Positions 22,744 to 35,900 of a stretch of DNA of 64,000 nt are shown here, one piece after another. The translations under genes were made by a program, and so were the position numbers. This DNA comes from Glycine soja (lineage: Eukaryota > Streptophyta > Magnoliopsida > Fabales > Fabaceae), in contig NC_041011.1 in assembly GCF_004193775.1 (NCBI RefSeq), forward strand, positions 43,159,167-43,223,166, in the 5' to 3' direction. The number at the start of each line of letters is the position of its first letter. Position 1 is the stretch's first letter. Below the pieces are notes generated by a model. That model was not told the origin of the DNA. It did no database searches and saw only the letters and a program-made list of their open reading frames with translations.

Positions 22744-25700
22744 ATGAAGAGAGATTGTCATCCTTTGCTGAGAGGTGGAAGAAGATGCAATAAATACACT
22801 CCTCACATTCTTTCTTCAGCTGAGATGGAATCATTATCAAGCATTTGTGAGGCTCTATTGCCTCCTCTGCAGTTGGACTCAACTAAAAGCAAGGCTGTGC
22901 AACACTTCTGGAAAGCTTCTGGCTCTCAATTCTCTATCCCTCATGAGGTACCTCTCAATAATAATGACTCTTCAATTGTCACATGTTGTGTCATCTTCTC
23001 TTCTTTTTTATTCATTGCCTTTTGTTTTTCGATAAGGGTCTTGCCAATCACTCAGAACACTGATTAAAGAATTAAAAAGTGAAAGTTTATAGTGTGAAAA
23101 TCTTAAGAAAACATAAAAAGATTTATGAAAAGCATAATTTCACGTATTCTAATAAACAATTTTTTATTCTTAATTCTTTAATTAATCAAGTATCTTTAGA
23201 TTACTAGCTGCCATTTGTCTTTTGATAATATACCTAACATATTAAATATTTATCATGGTCATGGAACCATAATCAACTGCATAGTTAATTTCCTGCAAAG
23301 AGATTATTGGGATTAGTTTGTTTAGAATTCAGCCAAATGATTGTTAATCTGATAAGGAGAAGTTGAGGCATGTTTGAGATGATATCTTAAGGTTCATGAT
23401 AATTTGGGGAATTGATTGAGTGGCTGGGGAAAGAGAAAGATAGAAACAGGGCAGTGTTTAGGAACTTTAGGACCTTAGACAAGTTTTTAAAGAAACTTAA
23501 TATCATATAAATTATTTCTCAAACTAATTTTTTTTAGTTTTTATGACTTTTTTTTACCAATTAAACTCATTTTTATATGTTTTTTTTATGAATAATAAGA
23601 CATTTATCGAGAGTACTATATATTAAGATTGAATTAATTTTTTAACTTATTTTTTATTTTAAGTTTTGAAAACATTTCCTACTTTCTATTTTATTTTTTT
23701 TCCTATTACTACAAAGTATAAGAATAAAATAAAGAGCACTACATAATATAAACAAAATATTTTTTAAAAAATATGGTATCAATTAAGGTATTAAAACAAT
23801 ATAAAAAAGAGATAGAGAAATAATGAGAATATTAAATAAATGTTTTTTTAACTAAAAGAACTGATAAGTCATACATCAATATCTCTAACCTTAATGTTAT
23901 AAAAAAATTATTTATAACATCAATAATCATGTTACTAATTAATGGTATAATTTCTTATAATAAGCTACAAATTCAATTTTCAATTATATATATGATTTTG
24001 ATAATTAGTTTTTTCACCTCTAATTATTAATTAAGACAAGTAGTTAATTTTTGAATAATTTTCCAATCATAGAACATTTTTTCGTTATAATTTAAACAAT
24101 AAGAATGAATTTATGTAAAAGCTTACATAAAAACAAATAAAATAAAATTAAGAAACGTAAGATAATGACCTTACTTATCTTATACTATTCACGACCTTGG
24201 ATAAAGAAAGAAGATGAAATAGAAATGTCGTTGTTATATGATTAATTATTTTTGGTTTGTCGGTGGGATTATGAAACAAAAAAGGTTAAAAATTGCATTT
24301 TTTAACATTAATTATTGTCACATATCTTTTACTACTATTATCGTTAGCACACATTCTTGATAGCGTGTCGGATTACCATTGACGTGGACAGACGTCTACG
24401 ACTTTTTCTTTCCTGGGAAATTTTATGCGGTCGGATTAAGCTGTAATTTTTTTTCCTTGATAAATACTGCTACTATAATTATGCTATAATTTCACGTGTC
24501 CAACTGAAATAGATGTAAAAGATAATTTTGAGTCTGTACGTATAAATATTTTTACAATCGCTTTTAAAAAAAAGAAAATTATAAGAACAAATAATAATGA
24601 TTTTTTTCATAAATTAAAATTGACTTATACATAAATTAATTTATAGAAACTCTCTTATGTTAATTTCTCTAAAAGATAATTTTTTACTCTCTATAAAAAA
24701 AAGATACATTATTTTTAATTTATAGAGAGACTTATTGTGTTTTTGTTTATTTTAATTTATAAATTTATTATGTTTATGCAAAAATTTATCTAAATAAATC
24801 CTATTTCATCTTTTTTAAATGTATTTAAATCATTAATTAATATAAATAATTATACATTTCTACACGAAAAAAAGGAATATCGTAAAAAAAAATGACCTTG
24901 ACAAATCCCCTTTCTTTGTGAAGCTGTATTTTAAAATCAAATTTTAGCTATATTTCAGAGCAAAGAAAAAACTTAGTATGCATAAGAATTTTTTTAAAAA
25001 AATATTTTTAAATATAATTTGATTAAAATATATTCACAATATTTTTTATAATATCATCTAATTAATGATAAAGTATTATATATGATAAAATGATTGATGT
25101 TGATAAAAGTTATTTAGATAAAGAATTTTTCAAATATGATAAAAAAATAACATGTTTATATTAATGCATCCATTTTTTTTCGAATAAAAATTACTCTTCC
25201 ATAGTTGAATTAAATTAAAATATTATCCCTCACTTCCTTTTTTTTTCTCTCCCTATAACAATATTATACATCCCCTATAACAATATTATACATCCCCTAT
25301 AACAATAAAGCAGTTTTCCTTAAAAAAAAATAAAGCAGTTATATATTTTTTATTTGAAGGATGTGACGTATCTTTACCATATTTGAATGTTATAAATGGA
25401 AATAAATGATTCGCGATTACTATTATCATAACCTTTCATGATTCATAATGAATGTACTAACTTTAGGCTACCTAGGTAATGAGTCTCGTGGTTTCTATCG
25501 TGTCGTCTTGCCATTGTTTTCTTTTTGTTATAATTAAATTCATTATAATATTTTAACATGTACTTTTCAAGCATATAACATGAATTTGATTCATAACTAT
25601 GCATAGAATAGCACTTATAAGTAGAAGAGTTATCCTTTTATTGATATTTTGTTTTTGAGAGATTAATTTCATGATTTTTGGCTGAAAGATATCCTATCTA

Positions 25701-28700
25701 ATATCGGATAAAAAACATACGTGCAATTCTTTAATTGAGTTTTATTATTTGACTTTTTTTAAATAATTTTTAAAACACTAACTAGCCATGATTTTCCTGT
25801 TCGGATTTTTTTCAAGAAAAGTTGGCATATTTTAACTGCTAGTTCTAGATGAATGAATAATAATTACTCACTTTGCTTTTAGTTTATTTTCATTTTAGAT
25901 GGAAAAATAAAAGAACTTCCTACTAGTAGTAAAAAATCTTGCTTATTAGGATAAAAAATATTATAAAAATCACTATAATATGATTCCTTGATTATCAGTA
26001 TAAATAAGTTAAATTATTTTGAATGAAAGCATTTTTAATTGTCATTATTCAATGCGAGCATTTAAGAATTTTTCTTGACATTTTATTTATTAATATTTTA
26101 AGTTCTAACTTGAATTTCAATATTTTTATAAGAAATTATCAATAATTAAAATATTATTGTATCATGATATAAATGATTTACCATAAATATAAAATACAAT
26201 TTATATGTTACAAATATTAATTTATTATAAATTTTAATTATAATATATAATTTTATATTTGTTGAAACATTTATTTATTATAAATTTTAGTTATATAAAA
26301 TAAACATTTATTGTATATCACTCACAAAATAAAATACTAGCTTTCATAAAATAAAATAAAATATTAGCTATGGTTAAAGATTAGGGCAAGTATTTTTAAA
26401 ATGTCGAGTTAAAGGAATTATAGGCTCTAGCATATATTCTTATGTATTATAATTTATTGATTTGACTCAGCTCAGTTGACATTACATGTTGAATGTTGAG
26501 AAAAGACCTAGGTTAGATCCTCGCAAAATAAAAGAATAAAGAGTTTTAAGTGTGATTAAATTTTGAATTGAGTAATTACGGTTATTTGTTAATAAAAAAA
26601 ATTATTGATTTATCATGATATTGGTGTCCCGTATGTAACACTATCAAGGTGCAAACAACTTTTCCAGCTAACGTTTACTTCTTTTTTTTTTTACAATCAG
26701 TAATGAACTAATTATGCAATCATAACTACTTAGAGTAGCATAAATGAATACTTTATCAGTATTTGGTATGGTAACTAGAACCTAATAATGTGAAATGTGC
26801 ACTAGATTGCAGAAATACTGATAAAAAGAGCTCTAAAAGAAGCATTGATACTACTGAGAGTGATTCTATGGCTACTGTCAACAAGGTTGGGCACATTGTT
26901 GCTATGTGGAACTCTCTGTCTGAGTAAGAAATGGCCCTTCATCAACAGCTTCTCAAATCTTTCTTTGGACAACAGAGAAAAGGTTCTGCAGAAATGGTTC
27001 AAGCATCGGTTCCTGACACCTATTAGACTTGTATTCATTTACATCAAAGTCCTTTGCTTCTTTGTTTTCTTCTCTCAGGCAATGCCTCTTTCTTGATTCA
27101 CAATTTCTCTTTAACATTCACATCTCTTCCCTTTGTCTTTCTAACTGTTTGTGCAATGGAATTATTGAATATTTCACTTTTGTGCAGTGTGATGACAATG
27201 GTGAAAACCCAGCATGGGAAGCTATAGGATATCAAGTTGACTCTGATGGGATCACAACAACAAGCAATGTTCACAGAGAAAGGCCTCTTGAAAAGGGAAT
27301 AGTGGAAGCAATGAAAGAGAGTAACTTGAGTCTGCCTAAGTCTCTTATTGAGAAAGGTCTTGAAGTTGCTATAGATTCTAAAAACAATACCCTGAATATA
27401 AAATGTGATGTAGTAATTGTTGGTTCTGGTTGTGGTGGAGGAGTTGCAGCTTCTATTCTAGCAAGTTCAGGCTTGAAGGTGCTTGTTCTTGAGAAAGGAA
27501 ACTACTTTACCCCCAATGATTATTCTTCTCTAGAAGGGCCTTCTCTGAATGAGCTTTATGAGTTAGGAGGAACTTTTGCATCAAGGGATGGGAAAATGGC
27601 AATTCTTACTGGGACAACTGTGGGTGGTGGTTCTGCTGTTAATTGGGCCGCATCTATTAGAACACCAGATTTTGTGCTTGAGGAATGGGGAAAAGACCAC
27701 AAGCTATCACTCTTTTCAAGCCATGAGTATCTTTCTGCCATGGACATGGTGTGTAAAAGGATTGGCGTGACCGATAAGTGCATCGAGGAAGGGCTGCAGA
27801 ATCAAGTTCTCAGAAAAGGTTGCAAGAATCTTGGTCTTCCAGTTGATTACGTGCCAAGAAACTCATCGGAACGTCACTACTGTGGCTCTTGCAACTATGG
27901 TTGTACAAGAGGGGAGAAACAAGGAACTGAAGTTACATGGCTTGTTGATGCTGTGGATCATGGTGCAGTGATACTAACAGGAACAAAAGCTGAGAGGTTT
28001 ATATTGGGAAAGAAGAACAAAGGAGGGGGTGTGAGAAGAAAGAAATGCTTAGGAGTGATGGCAAATGTTGTAACAAACAACATCACTTGGAGACTTAAAG
28101 TTGAGGCGAAAGTGACAGTTTCAGCATGTGGAGCCCTTTTCACACCTCCTTTAATGATCTCCAGTGGATTGAAGAACAAGCACATTGGCAAGAACCTTCA
28201 TCTCCATCCAGTGCTAATGTCATGGGGATATTTTCCAGACTCAAATTCTGAACTCAAGGGTAAATGCTATGAGGGGGGAATAATCACTTCAGTCCACAAG
28301 GTGGTATCAGAGGACTACTCCAAAGTAAAAGCCATAGTTGAAACTCCAGCATTGGGACCAGGAGCCTTATCTACACTGATTCCTTGGGTGTCTGGACTTG
28401 ACTTCAAAGACAGAATGCTCAAATATTCAAGGACTGTTCATCTGATCACAATTATTAGGGATATGGGCTGTGGAGAAGTTAGGAGTGAGGGAAGGGTGCA
28501 TTATGAGTTGGATGAATCAGACAAAGAGAACATAAGGGATGGAGTGAAGCAGGCACTGAGGATTCTAATAGCAGCAGGTGCTGTTGAGGTAGGTACTCAC
28601 AGAAGTGATGGACATAGAATTGAATGTAATGGGAAAAATGAAAAGGAATTGGAGAGGTTTGTGGAATCAGTATATGCAACAGAAGGGTTAATGTCACATG

Positions 28701-28933
28701 AAGAAAAGTGGAGTATCTATAGCTCTGCACACCAAATGGGAAGTTGTAGGATGGGAATGAGTGAAAAGGAAGGTGCAGTGGATGAAAATGGGATGAGTTG
28801 GGAAGCAGAAGGACTATTTGTGTGTGATGCAAGTTTGCTTCCAACTGCAATTGGTGTCAATCCTATGATAACTATACAGTCTACTGCATATTGTGTTGCC
28901 AAGAGAATTGCAGCCTTTTTGAAAATAGAATAG
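22744..28933 (+). CDS. Long-chain fatty alcohol oxidase (GMC family), three exons, 740 aa
   Basis: Membrane-bound FAD enzyme that oxidises long-chain fatty alcohols to aldehydes. Exons are 22744-22947, 26806-27078 and 27188-28933; phases close to 740 aa, normal for plant FAO proteins. Residues about 79-105 and 143-157 (exon 2) are hydrophobic and probably membrane-embedded. The FAD-binding [15 protein letters not shown] motif sits at about residues 235-249. GMC catalytic-end motifs HQMGSCRMG (about 674) and GVNPMITIQ (about 715) are present. The exon 2 start uses acceptor TAG at 26803-26805; the nearby CAG at 26810-26812 would bring a stop into frame. Intron 2 (27079-27187) begins GC, not GT: CAG|GCAATG. 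Intron 1 is 3.86 kb and holds a MITE-like copy and a 22-bp tandem repeat. The exact FAO paralogue is not determined. Confidence 0.92.
23033..23215. mobile_element. MITE-like copy C in alcohol oxidase intron 1
   Basis: Shares with copy B the blocks AGAACACTGRTTAA, AATTAAAAAG and AAAAGCATA, then CAC/GTGC and AATAAA blocks. The inverted ends contain GATTAAAGAATTAA at the left and TTAATTCTTTAATTAATC at the right. It is non-coding and borders are approximate. Confidence 0.6.
25251..25306. repeat. 22-bp tandem repeat, about 2.6 copies
   Basis: The unit CCCTATAACAATATTATACATC begins at 25251, 25273 and 25295. The first two copies are identical and the third is partial. Confidence 0.9.
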
Positions 28934-30150
28934 AATGGGCTGGTTTGTTATTCTTTTTTTCAAGCAAGCATGTGTATTTAGATGAATAAGTTATGGCGCG
29001 ACAAGCATATACTATAATAATTGCATAGGTTGTTTGAAAGTTTAATTCTTTTTGAAAGGCCATTCATGCTACGAAGAACATGTGATTTGTAATATTATAA
29101 TTATTTTACATTCTTGAATTATTTCTGGCAAGGTGACTCATTAGTTTTAACTCATCAATTTACGATATTGATATTTTTTAATGTGAATCAGAATATATCT
29201 TAGCTAAATGTCAATGACTAATCCTTCAAAATACTAAAATTCATTAAAGGGGTTGACCTCACTCATTAATGTTTTTTCATATGCATGAACTAAAGATCAA
29301 ATTTCATAACTACAATAAGGTTATATACCAACCATATTAAAAATATTAGTACAACATGGATATAAATACTTGAATATGATTAATATCTAAAATCTAAAAT
29401 GTAAGACATTCGATACCACATGTGTGAATATGGTGAGAGATTCTAACAAAATGAAATAAGTGTAACATAATAATACATCTAGATTCATAATAAGTAAAAA
29501 AAAAAAAAATGTTGGTGTTGGTGTTAGCTTAATAGTGAGAAGGAGTTGGGGCCTGACACGTATCAGCCTCTCCTGCTTACATTTTCCAACACCAATGAAT
29601 CACAGCTTGTAACGGTAATAACGGTTCCCATCTTCTTCTTTACAAGTGGAGTTTAACTTTCTAGTAACCATTCGTTTGTGCCAATAGGTTTACATTACAT
29701 TCCTTTTGTGTTACAATAAACTAAAACTATCCTACAATAACAAAAAAGATATTCTGCTACAAATAAACATTATTTATTTAACCTTTCTTTTTTCACAAAA
29801 AAGAAGAGAAAAACATTGAATTTGGGAAGCTCAATCCGTACGAGGAAAGCAGATAGTCATTGTCCGGCTGGTACATGTGTTTTATCTGAGTGAATGCTAT
29901 TATTATCACTAGAGACAGAAAGAGAAGACAAAATGAGATCTACGTGCTTCTGCACAACCGCTTTATTTTTCCTCCTTAATCTTCCCCAGTAATTAATGTA
30001 TTGTGAATTAACATGTTGGTGTATTTGATCTATGTATGTATACTCCTTAATCTTCCCATATGATTGTATTTTTGCATGTCGCTACATGATTTGCAGGGAT
30101 TTTTAAATTCAGATAATTAGATAAACAAATTCATCCGTTTGTAGAGGAAA
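28934..30150. other. Spacer between alcohol oxidase and alkaline ceramidase
   Basis: Contains the oxidase 3'UTR and the ceramidase promoter and 5'UTR. A short open frame at 29933-29992 (20 codons including stop) and a possible 5'UTR acceptor (GATTTGCAG) near 30098 suggest a spliced leader, but this cannot be confirmed. No other gene is seen. Confidence 0.5.
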
Positions 30151-31415
30151 ATGGCCGAAATAATATCTAGCTTCTGGGGTCCGGTCACATCAACAACAGA
30201 TTGCTGTGAAAAGAATTATGCATATTCATCTTATATTGCAGAATTTTATAACACAATATCCAACATTCCAACCATTCTTTTGGCTCTTATTGGTCTTATA
30301 AGTGCTCATACACAACGGTTTGAGAAAAGATTTTGTGTTCTTCACCTATCGATTATGGCATTTGCCATTGGAAGCATGTTGTACCATGCTACACTACAAC
30401 ATGTGTAAGTATTCATTCATCTCTCTATCATTTTTGTCCAGTAATTTATATAAACTTTTGGTTGTTGGTTTTCAAATCGTTTTAGATTCTTTCTGCATTA
30501 AACAAAATGAGTTTGGCATTCTATACAAATGTTTGTTGAATAATTGAAGAATTCAGATTTAAGGTGATTGCAAGGGATACATCATACATTAGCCTCATGT
30601 CACGATAAAATATTGATTGAGATTTTGGTATAGTGATAATGTGGTCGCACATGAATGTTTCAGACATATGTGTGTGTAGTTTTATTTTTTCCGTATTAAT
30701 CAACAATTGGCAGTGCTTTGTATGACTTCAGAAAGATCAAATGTATGTACATTCTACTTCATTAATGAACATTATTCTATCTAATGCAGCTTAGGCATAT
30801 TATGATGTAAGTAAACCCACTTATGCATTTCAATTAGAGGGGCTATTTTGAATTTGTTTTGGTTGAGTAATTTATTCTTAAGTTGTTGCACTTTGATTTA
30901 GGAAACAGCAGAGCAATGAAACTCCAATGATGTGGGAAATTCTGCTATACATCTACATCCTCTATTCCCCAGATTGGCACTACCCTCGTACAATGCCAAT
31001 CTTCCTATGTTTATACGGTGCCATTTTCGCCATAGTTCATTCAGTGCTCCGTTTTGGAATAGGCTTCAAAGTCCACTATGTAATTCTCAGCCTCCTCTGC
31101 ATTCCTAGAATGTACAAGTACTACATTTACACTGATGATGTGTGCGCTAAGTGCCTTGCACGACTTTATGTAGCCACTCTTCTGTTGGGAAGTTTAGCTT
31201 GGTTAAGTGATCTTGTTTTCTGCAACAAGATATCAAGTTGGCCAATTAATCCACAAGGTCATGCTTTGTGGCATGTCTTCATGGGCTTCAACTCCTACTT
31301 TGCTAACACATTCTTGATGTTTTGCCGTGCTCAACAATGTGGCTGGTCTCCAAGAATTGTCCGTTTAATGGGTGTTTTGCCCTATGTCAAGATTCAGAAG
31401 CCAAAACGACAGTAA
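30151..31415 (+). CDS. ACER: Alkaline ceramidase, two exons, 255 aa
   Basis: Multi-pass membrane hydrolase of the ER/Golgi that cleaves ceramide to a sphingoid base and a fatty acid. Exons are 30151-30404 (donor GTAAGT) and 30902-31415; phases close to 255 aa, the usual length. Near the N-terminus D17-C-C-E20-K-N22 with E31 resembles the Ca2+-binding set of human ACER3. The catalytic/zinc histidines are visible as H79 in YHATLQ and H205 and H209 in HALWHVFMGF. DWHYPRTMP and several hydrophobic helices match the family. Two genes in this window act on sphingolipids (this one and the GLTP), but they are 26 kb apart with no sign of co-regulation. The gene converges with the CDP-DAG synthase gene. 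Confidence 0.93.
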
Positions 31416-32936
31416 CACAAAATAATACAAGATGTGAAAAAGTTTCTGATTTTGGTAAAGAGTTGTTAGCTATAGATGTTCTTGGCTTTTCTGTTATTTT
31501 TTTTTTTTTTGGTATAGACTATAGAGTGGCTTAAATTATTACTATTTTTTTTATATATTTTGCTGTACACGTAGGACATGTATACCATATTTATGCCACT
31601 ATATGGATGCTCACTTCAACCAAAAATTTAGCTATACTGGCTGTTGTTTGATTCTCTGTTGAATCACCCTACACAATTATTGTAACATTTTGGGCAAGTG
31701 TTAACCCTTTCTAGGTGACTTTGAGCATGTGGTTAAATTTTATTTGTGGAGCTTTAAACGTCAAACTCAGTTTGATGTTGCTTTCACAGGGGAACTTCCC
31801 TTGAGAAAGTGGGTATTTTTGGAATTTGATTACATTTTCCCGTCCCTTTTGGCTAGAGCTACTTTGTTATGATTCTTTTCAAAGCTAGTTGGGAATCATG
31901 TTCTATGCGACTGGAAAAGTGTATTTGCAGATCATATTCATGTTTACAGCTAAGGAGTGTAGCTTTTCTTACTGCATAATTAGATTAAATTATTTTGCAT
32001 TCGATAGCATTTTAATTAAATAATTCCTTGAAGTACAATAAGCTAATGAGAAAAATGTCTGCGATAATATGCTTTCTGTTGACAGTGTAATTGTCAATAA
32101 ATACCAGTAACCTAGTCTGCGTACCAATGGCTGTATTCTGGATCTTCTTGATGACAAGAAAACATAAAAACGTTGCTACTATCTGCCTTCTGTTCAACTT
32201 CAAATCCTCAATGTATTTAAACTTCTTAAGGAAACTAATGATTACCCCAATTACAGGTGGAAAAACATTGCTTTTTTTTGCTGCCTGCTTGATAAAAGTC
32301 CAATTATTCTCTATTCATAAATTAAGGGAGGTTCACGCTCCAATTGTAACTGAGTGATGGGTTGGACACATTGAATATCTAACATACCGAAAAAGAATTT
32401 GTAAGTCCAAAAAAGAATCCAAGGCAAGACAAAACCTAGTAATTGTAAAAAAGAAAAAGCAAAGAACAGTACCATAGAAATGGAAAACAATTTATAATTT
32501 GTTCACACATTCACAATATTTGCAACATTTGATAGAACAAAATTAATTGTTGATCGCATTAGAATAGAATATATTATCAAACGCGATTCAAACTACATTT
32601 AAGGTACTTGAAAAATATTAACACCCCTTCACTTCCAGGAATTGAATACATCAGAGGCATTCAATTACTGCCATTGGCCATGTGAATTATTTTAAGATCA
32701 CGAGTGAACGGTAGGTAGCTGTTCAAGCAAAGCCATCAATCAACTAATAGAGCGAGAAAAACAGAATGAAACTAACGGTCAACATACACTATGCACATCT
32801 TGACAGCTTCTGAACCTTTAATTTGTTTCACTCAAAAGATAGAAAACAAACACATGTACATAGTATCTTTTCCTTTTCCCCTGTATGTGAAGGAATACAA
32901 TAGAAGGTGACAGAACAAATACACCTCGCCATGAAT
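31416..32936. other. Convergent intergenic region, ceramidase and CDP-DAG synthase 3' ends
   Basis: Holds both 3'UTRs. Open frames here (for example 32.09-32.36 kb) have no resemblance to known proteins. Nothing else is recognised. Confidence 0.55.
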
Positions 32937-35900
32937 CTAAGACATCCTAGCAAACCCCTGTTGTAAAATTTCCCCAAGCCTCCAATATAGAGCTTGTTGC
33001 TCATCGAATGTTAGGTTCATCGATATCTGAAGCGAACAGCGGCAGTTCCATAAATTAAACATCTTAAATGTTAATTTAGAAATACATATACAAAGTAATA
33101 TACATAGTAAAATAAATATAATTACCTGGTCCAAAATCATTTCAACCGAGAGAGTTTGCGGCACAACAAATGACTGATGATATATGTATGCAAACACGGC
33201 CATAACCATCTACACACCAAGGCAAATTGGTCAGATTTTGCTCGACTTATACATCAAAGCTGGGTACTAGTATGGTTTTGACTTCCAGTCCTAGCCTCAA
33301 CAAATGAAATGAACAAAACTAAAGATACAAATAGTGTACAGGCGGCAGAATGTAAAGGAGAGTGAAAAGTTAGAAGTTGCAAGTGAGTTCCAAATTTTGG
33401 TCTGTTATGTTTATAATATCTAATGGCACCACATGTACAGATGAATAAACATACATTCGCATAAAATACCTATAAGCGCTTTCAAAATGAAATTAAATCA
33501 GACCTGGGTCTAAACAGTATGCATTTGACACTCATACTCACTAGACTGGACCACCAAGACTTCCACCAATTGCATGTCTTTGTCATTGAAGATTCTTTTT
33601 CTTGTTGAGTTCTTGAAAATTTCTTTGAATGTTTTTAATTTCACACTGAATTAAGGGAATATTAACTTTCTGTCCTACCTATTCAATGTGTACAGTCATT
33701 TTTTCCCAACTAGTCCTTTTTCTCTCCTTTTAAACTTAGTTGGGGCAGGGCAGAGACATGGGATAGAATAACATAGTTAGTTTACTATGATGATTAAAAG
33801 TTTCCCACAAGGACAAAAAAACATAAGAGTCCTGAGTAGTTAAATATTAATGATTTAAAATAAATTTGTAGATTGCAACATCAAAAGAATCTACCTGGCA
33901 ATCCATTCTGTCGGTAATTCCACCATGTCCCGGAATACTATCACCAAAGTCCTGCAAAAATGGAAACACACAGCAAGTCTGTTTCTACCTGACCTAAATG
34001 GATTATATTTGCTCACATCCTGATTAGAAAAACATAAGTTTTGAGAACATACCTTTATTTTAAAAGCCCTTTTAAAGCCACTTGCAAAGAAGCCTCCAAA
34101 AGGTGCAATAATTGAAGCAAACAAGCCTAGACATAAAGAATGCCATTGAATTGGTAGGATTGATATCTCTTTCCAAGAAAACTGCATAAGACAGCATATA
34201 ATGGGTCGTAAGTTATGATTTTCAGACGTTCCAGGAATCTAGATTGGCATCTCATGAATACAGAATGGTCACTTTTTTATTTTATATGCTGAACCGTGCT
34301 TATTAAGTGTTGATTACATGGGAGCTTATATCATAAGCACTTAAGGGAGTGGATGGAAATTAAAGAGGGAACGGGGAGCTCAAGCTATGCAGAAGCTACT
34401 CTATGGAACTTAATGAAATAAACTGAAAATAATTAATGAGCCGGTCATGATCTCTTTTTGTAGGTTTATCCAACTACTTAAGTATTTATGTCATAAGATA
34501 AGACCGCATAAACTCTTCCCAACATCCCCTTTATCCAAGAAGAATGGAGGTTAAAATGCATTATCCAAATTTGACTTTTCTTTACATTCATGATAAAAAC
34601 TTACTAAAATGTCTTAATGACTGGACCAATTTGAGAAAGTCATTGCCTGAGCTATGTAAGTCATTGACCCAATTGTTTTCATGCAGATCTATAAGTTTCA
34701 TGTTCTATGTTTTTTTTTTAAGTGTTTTATTCCAGAACTCCAATTTGAGGGGTTTTTTTTTGCTATTTAAGGCATCTAAATTGTATTTAAGGCATCAAGT
34801 AAATATTGATGTAGAACATAAGATTCAAAGTTCAGCTGAATTTCAAGTGCTTACCCAGTGAGAAATACATCCAGGTAAGGGATAAGATTCTGGCTTAAAC
34901 AGTGGACCAGGATCACAGTGAAGCCAACCAGTTGACAAATCCTGAATGTTGTTCCCAAAGAGATGTGAGCATTAGTCAGTTTTTTGTTGAATAATGCCTT
35001 ACAATATATCAATTAGTTATGTATATTACAGAGCTACCTTCCTTGGACACGTTAGCCACTGAGAGCGACCCATGATGTTAGCAAGCTACAAAATGAGTTT
35101 TCAATGATAATGTTAGTATTTAGTTCAGAATAACTTGATTGATGTATAAAGACTTAAGCAAGAACTTAATTGCCATGAATGATGAATCCGATCAAGATTT
35201 CCGAGTGTTTACTTAGACTGTTGCAAACATTAATAATGCTATAAGAGGAATATAAACATCAACAAGTGATTCTGATTCAATGACAAGCAATCCCCCAACC
35301 AAAAAAACATCCCAATTGTTGCATCTTGATTAACAAATTGAAATTCTGCTCACCATAAATGCAGAGATGATGGTGGTAACAGATGCCCCTATAAAACCCT
35401 CCCAAGTTTTCTTTGGAGATAACTTGATCAAAGGGGTTCTTCCAAAGAAGAAACCAAAGATATAAGCAGCAATATCATTAATGACAATAAGTGTTGCTGG
35501 GAGAAGAAACCTGTACAATAGGTCCAAATACTAGACATTAACATCAATGCAATTAAGAAGCAAAAGTGCAGGACAAGTCTTATTTGTATAATAGCAATGG
35601 TCAAACATTAAATTAAATATATGAACAGAATGATTCTATGAAAGCAAATATGCATACACAGAAAATCACTTAAATCTTAGATGATGTCATTATCATCAGT
35701 AAACACTACTATTTTTATTAAGGAGAAGAATTAAAATAACACCCTCAACAAACAATCCAAGCAAAAGCAAACAGGATATGGGAATACACTTTAAAACTCA
35801 ATTCCCTGCAGTCTGATAAGTTGGGAATTGATCTTGTTTTACAGCTTTATTAGCTCTCCTATAATCCTCTTTGATGAGAATATAATTATTTGGTCACCTC

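Larger units (their letters stand above)
22948..26805 (+). other. Large intron 1 of the alcohol oxidase gene
   Basis: A 3.86-kb AT-rich intron with no supported internal gene. Besides the MITE-like copy it contains a 22-bp tandem repeat (25251-25306) and, near 26.46-26.54 kb, a repeat-like segment similar in style to one near 44.6 kb. The rest shows nothing I can name. Confidence 0.6.

Noticed and set aside
28479..28850. 123-codon minus-strand frame within alcohol oxidase exon 3
   Set aside because: Antisense shadow of a well-supported GMC oxidase exon.
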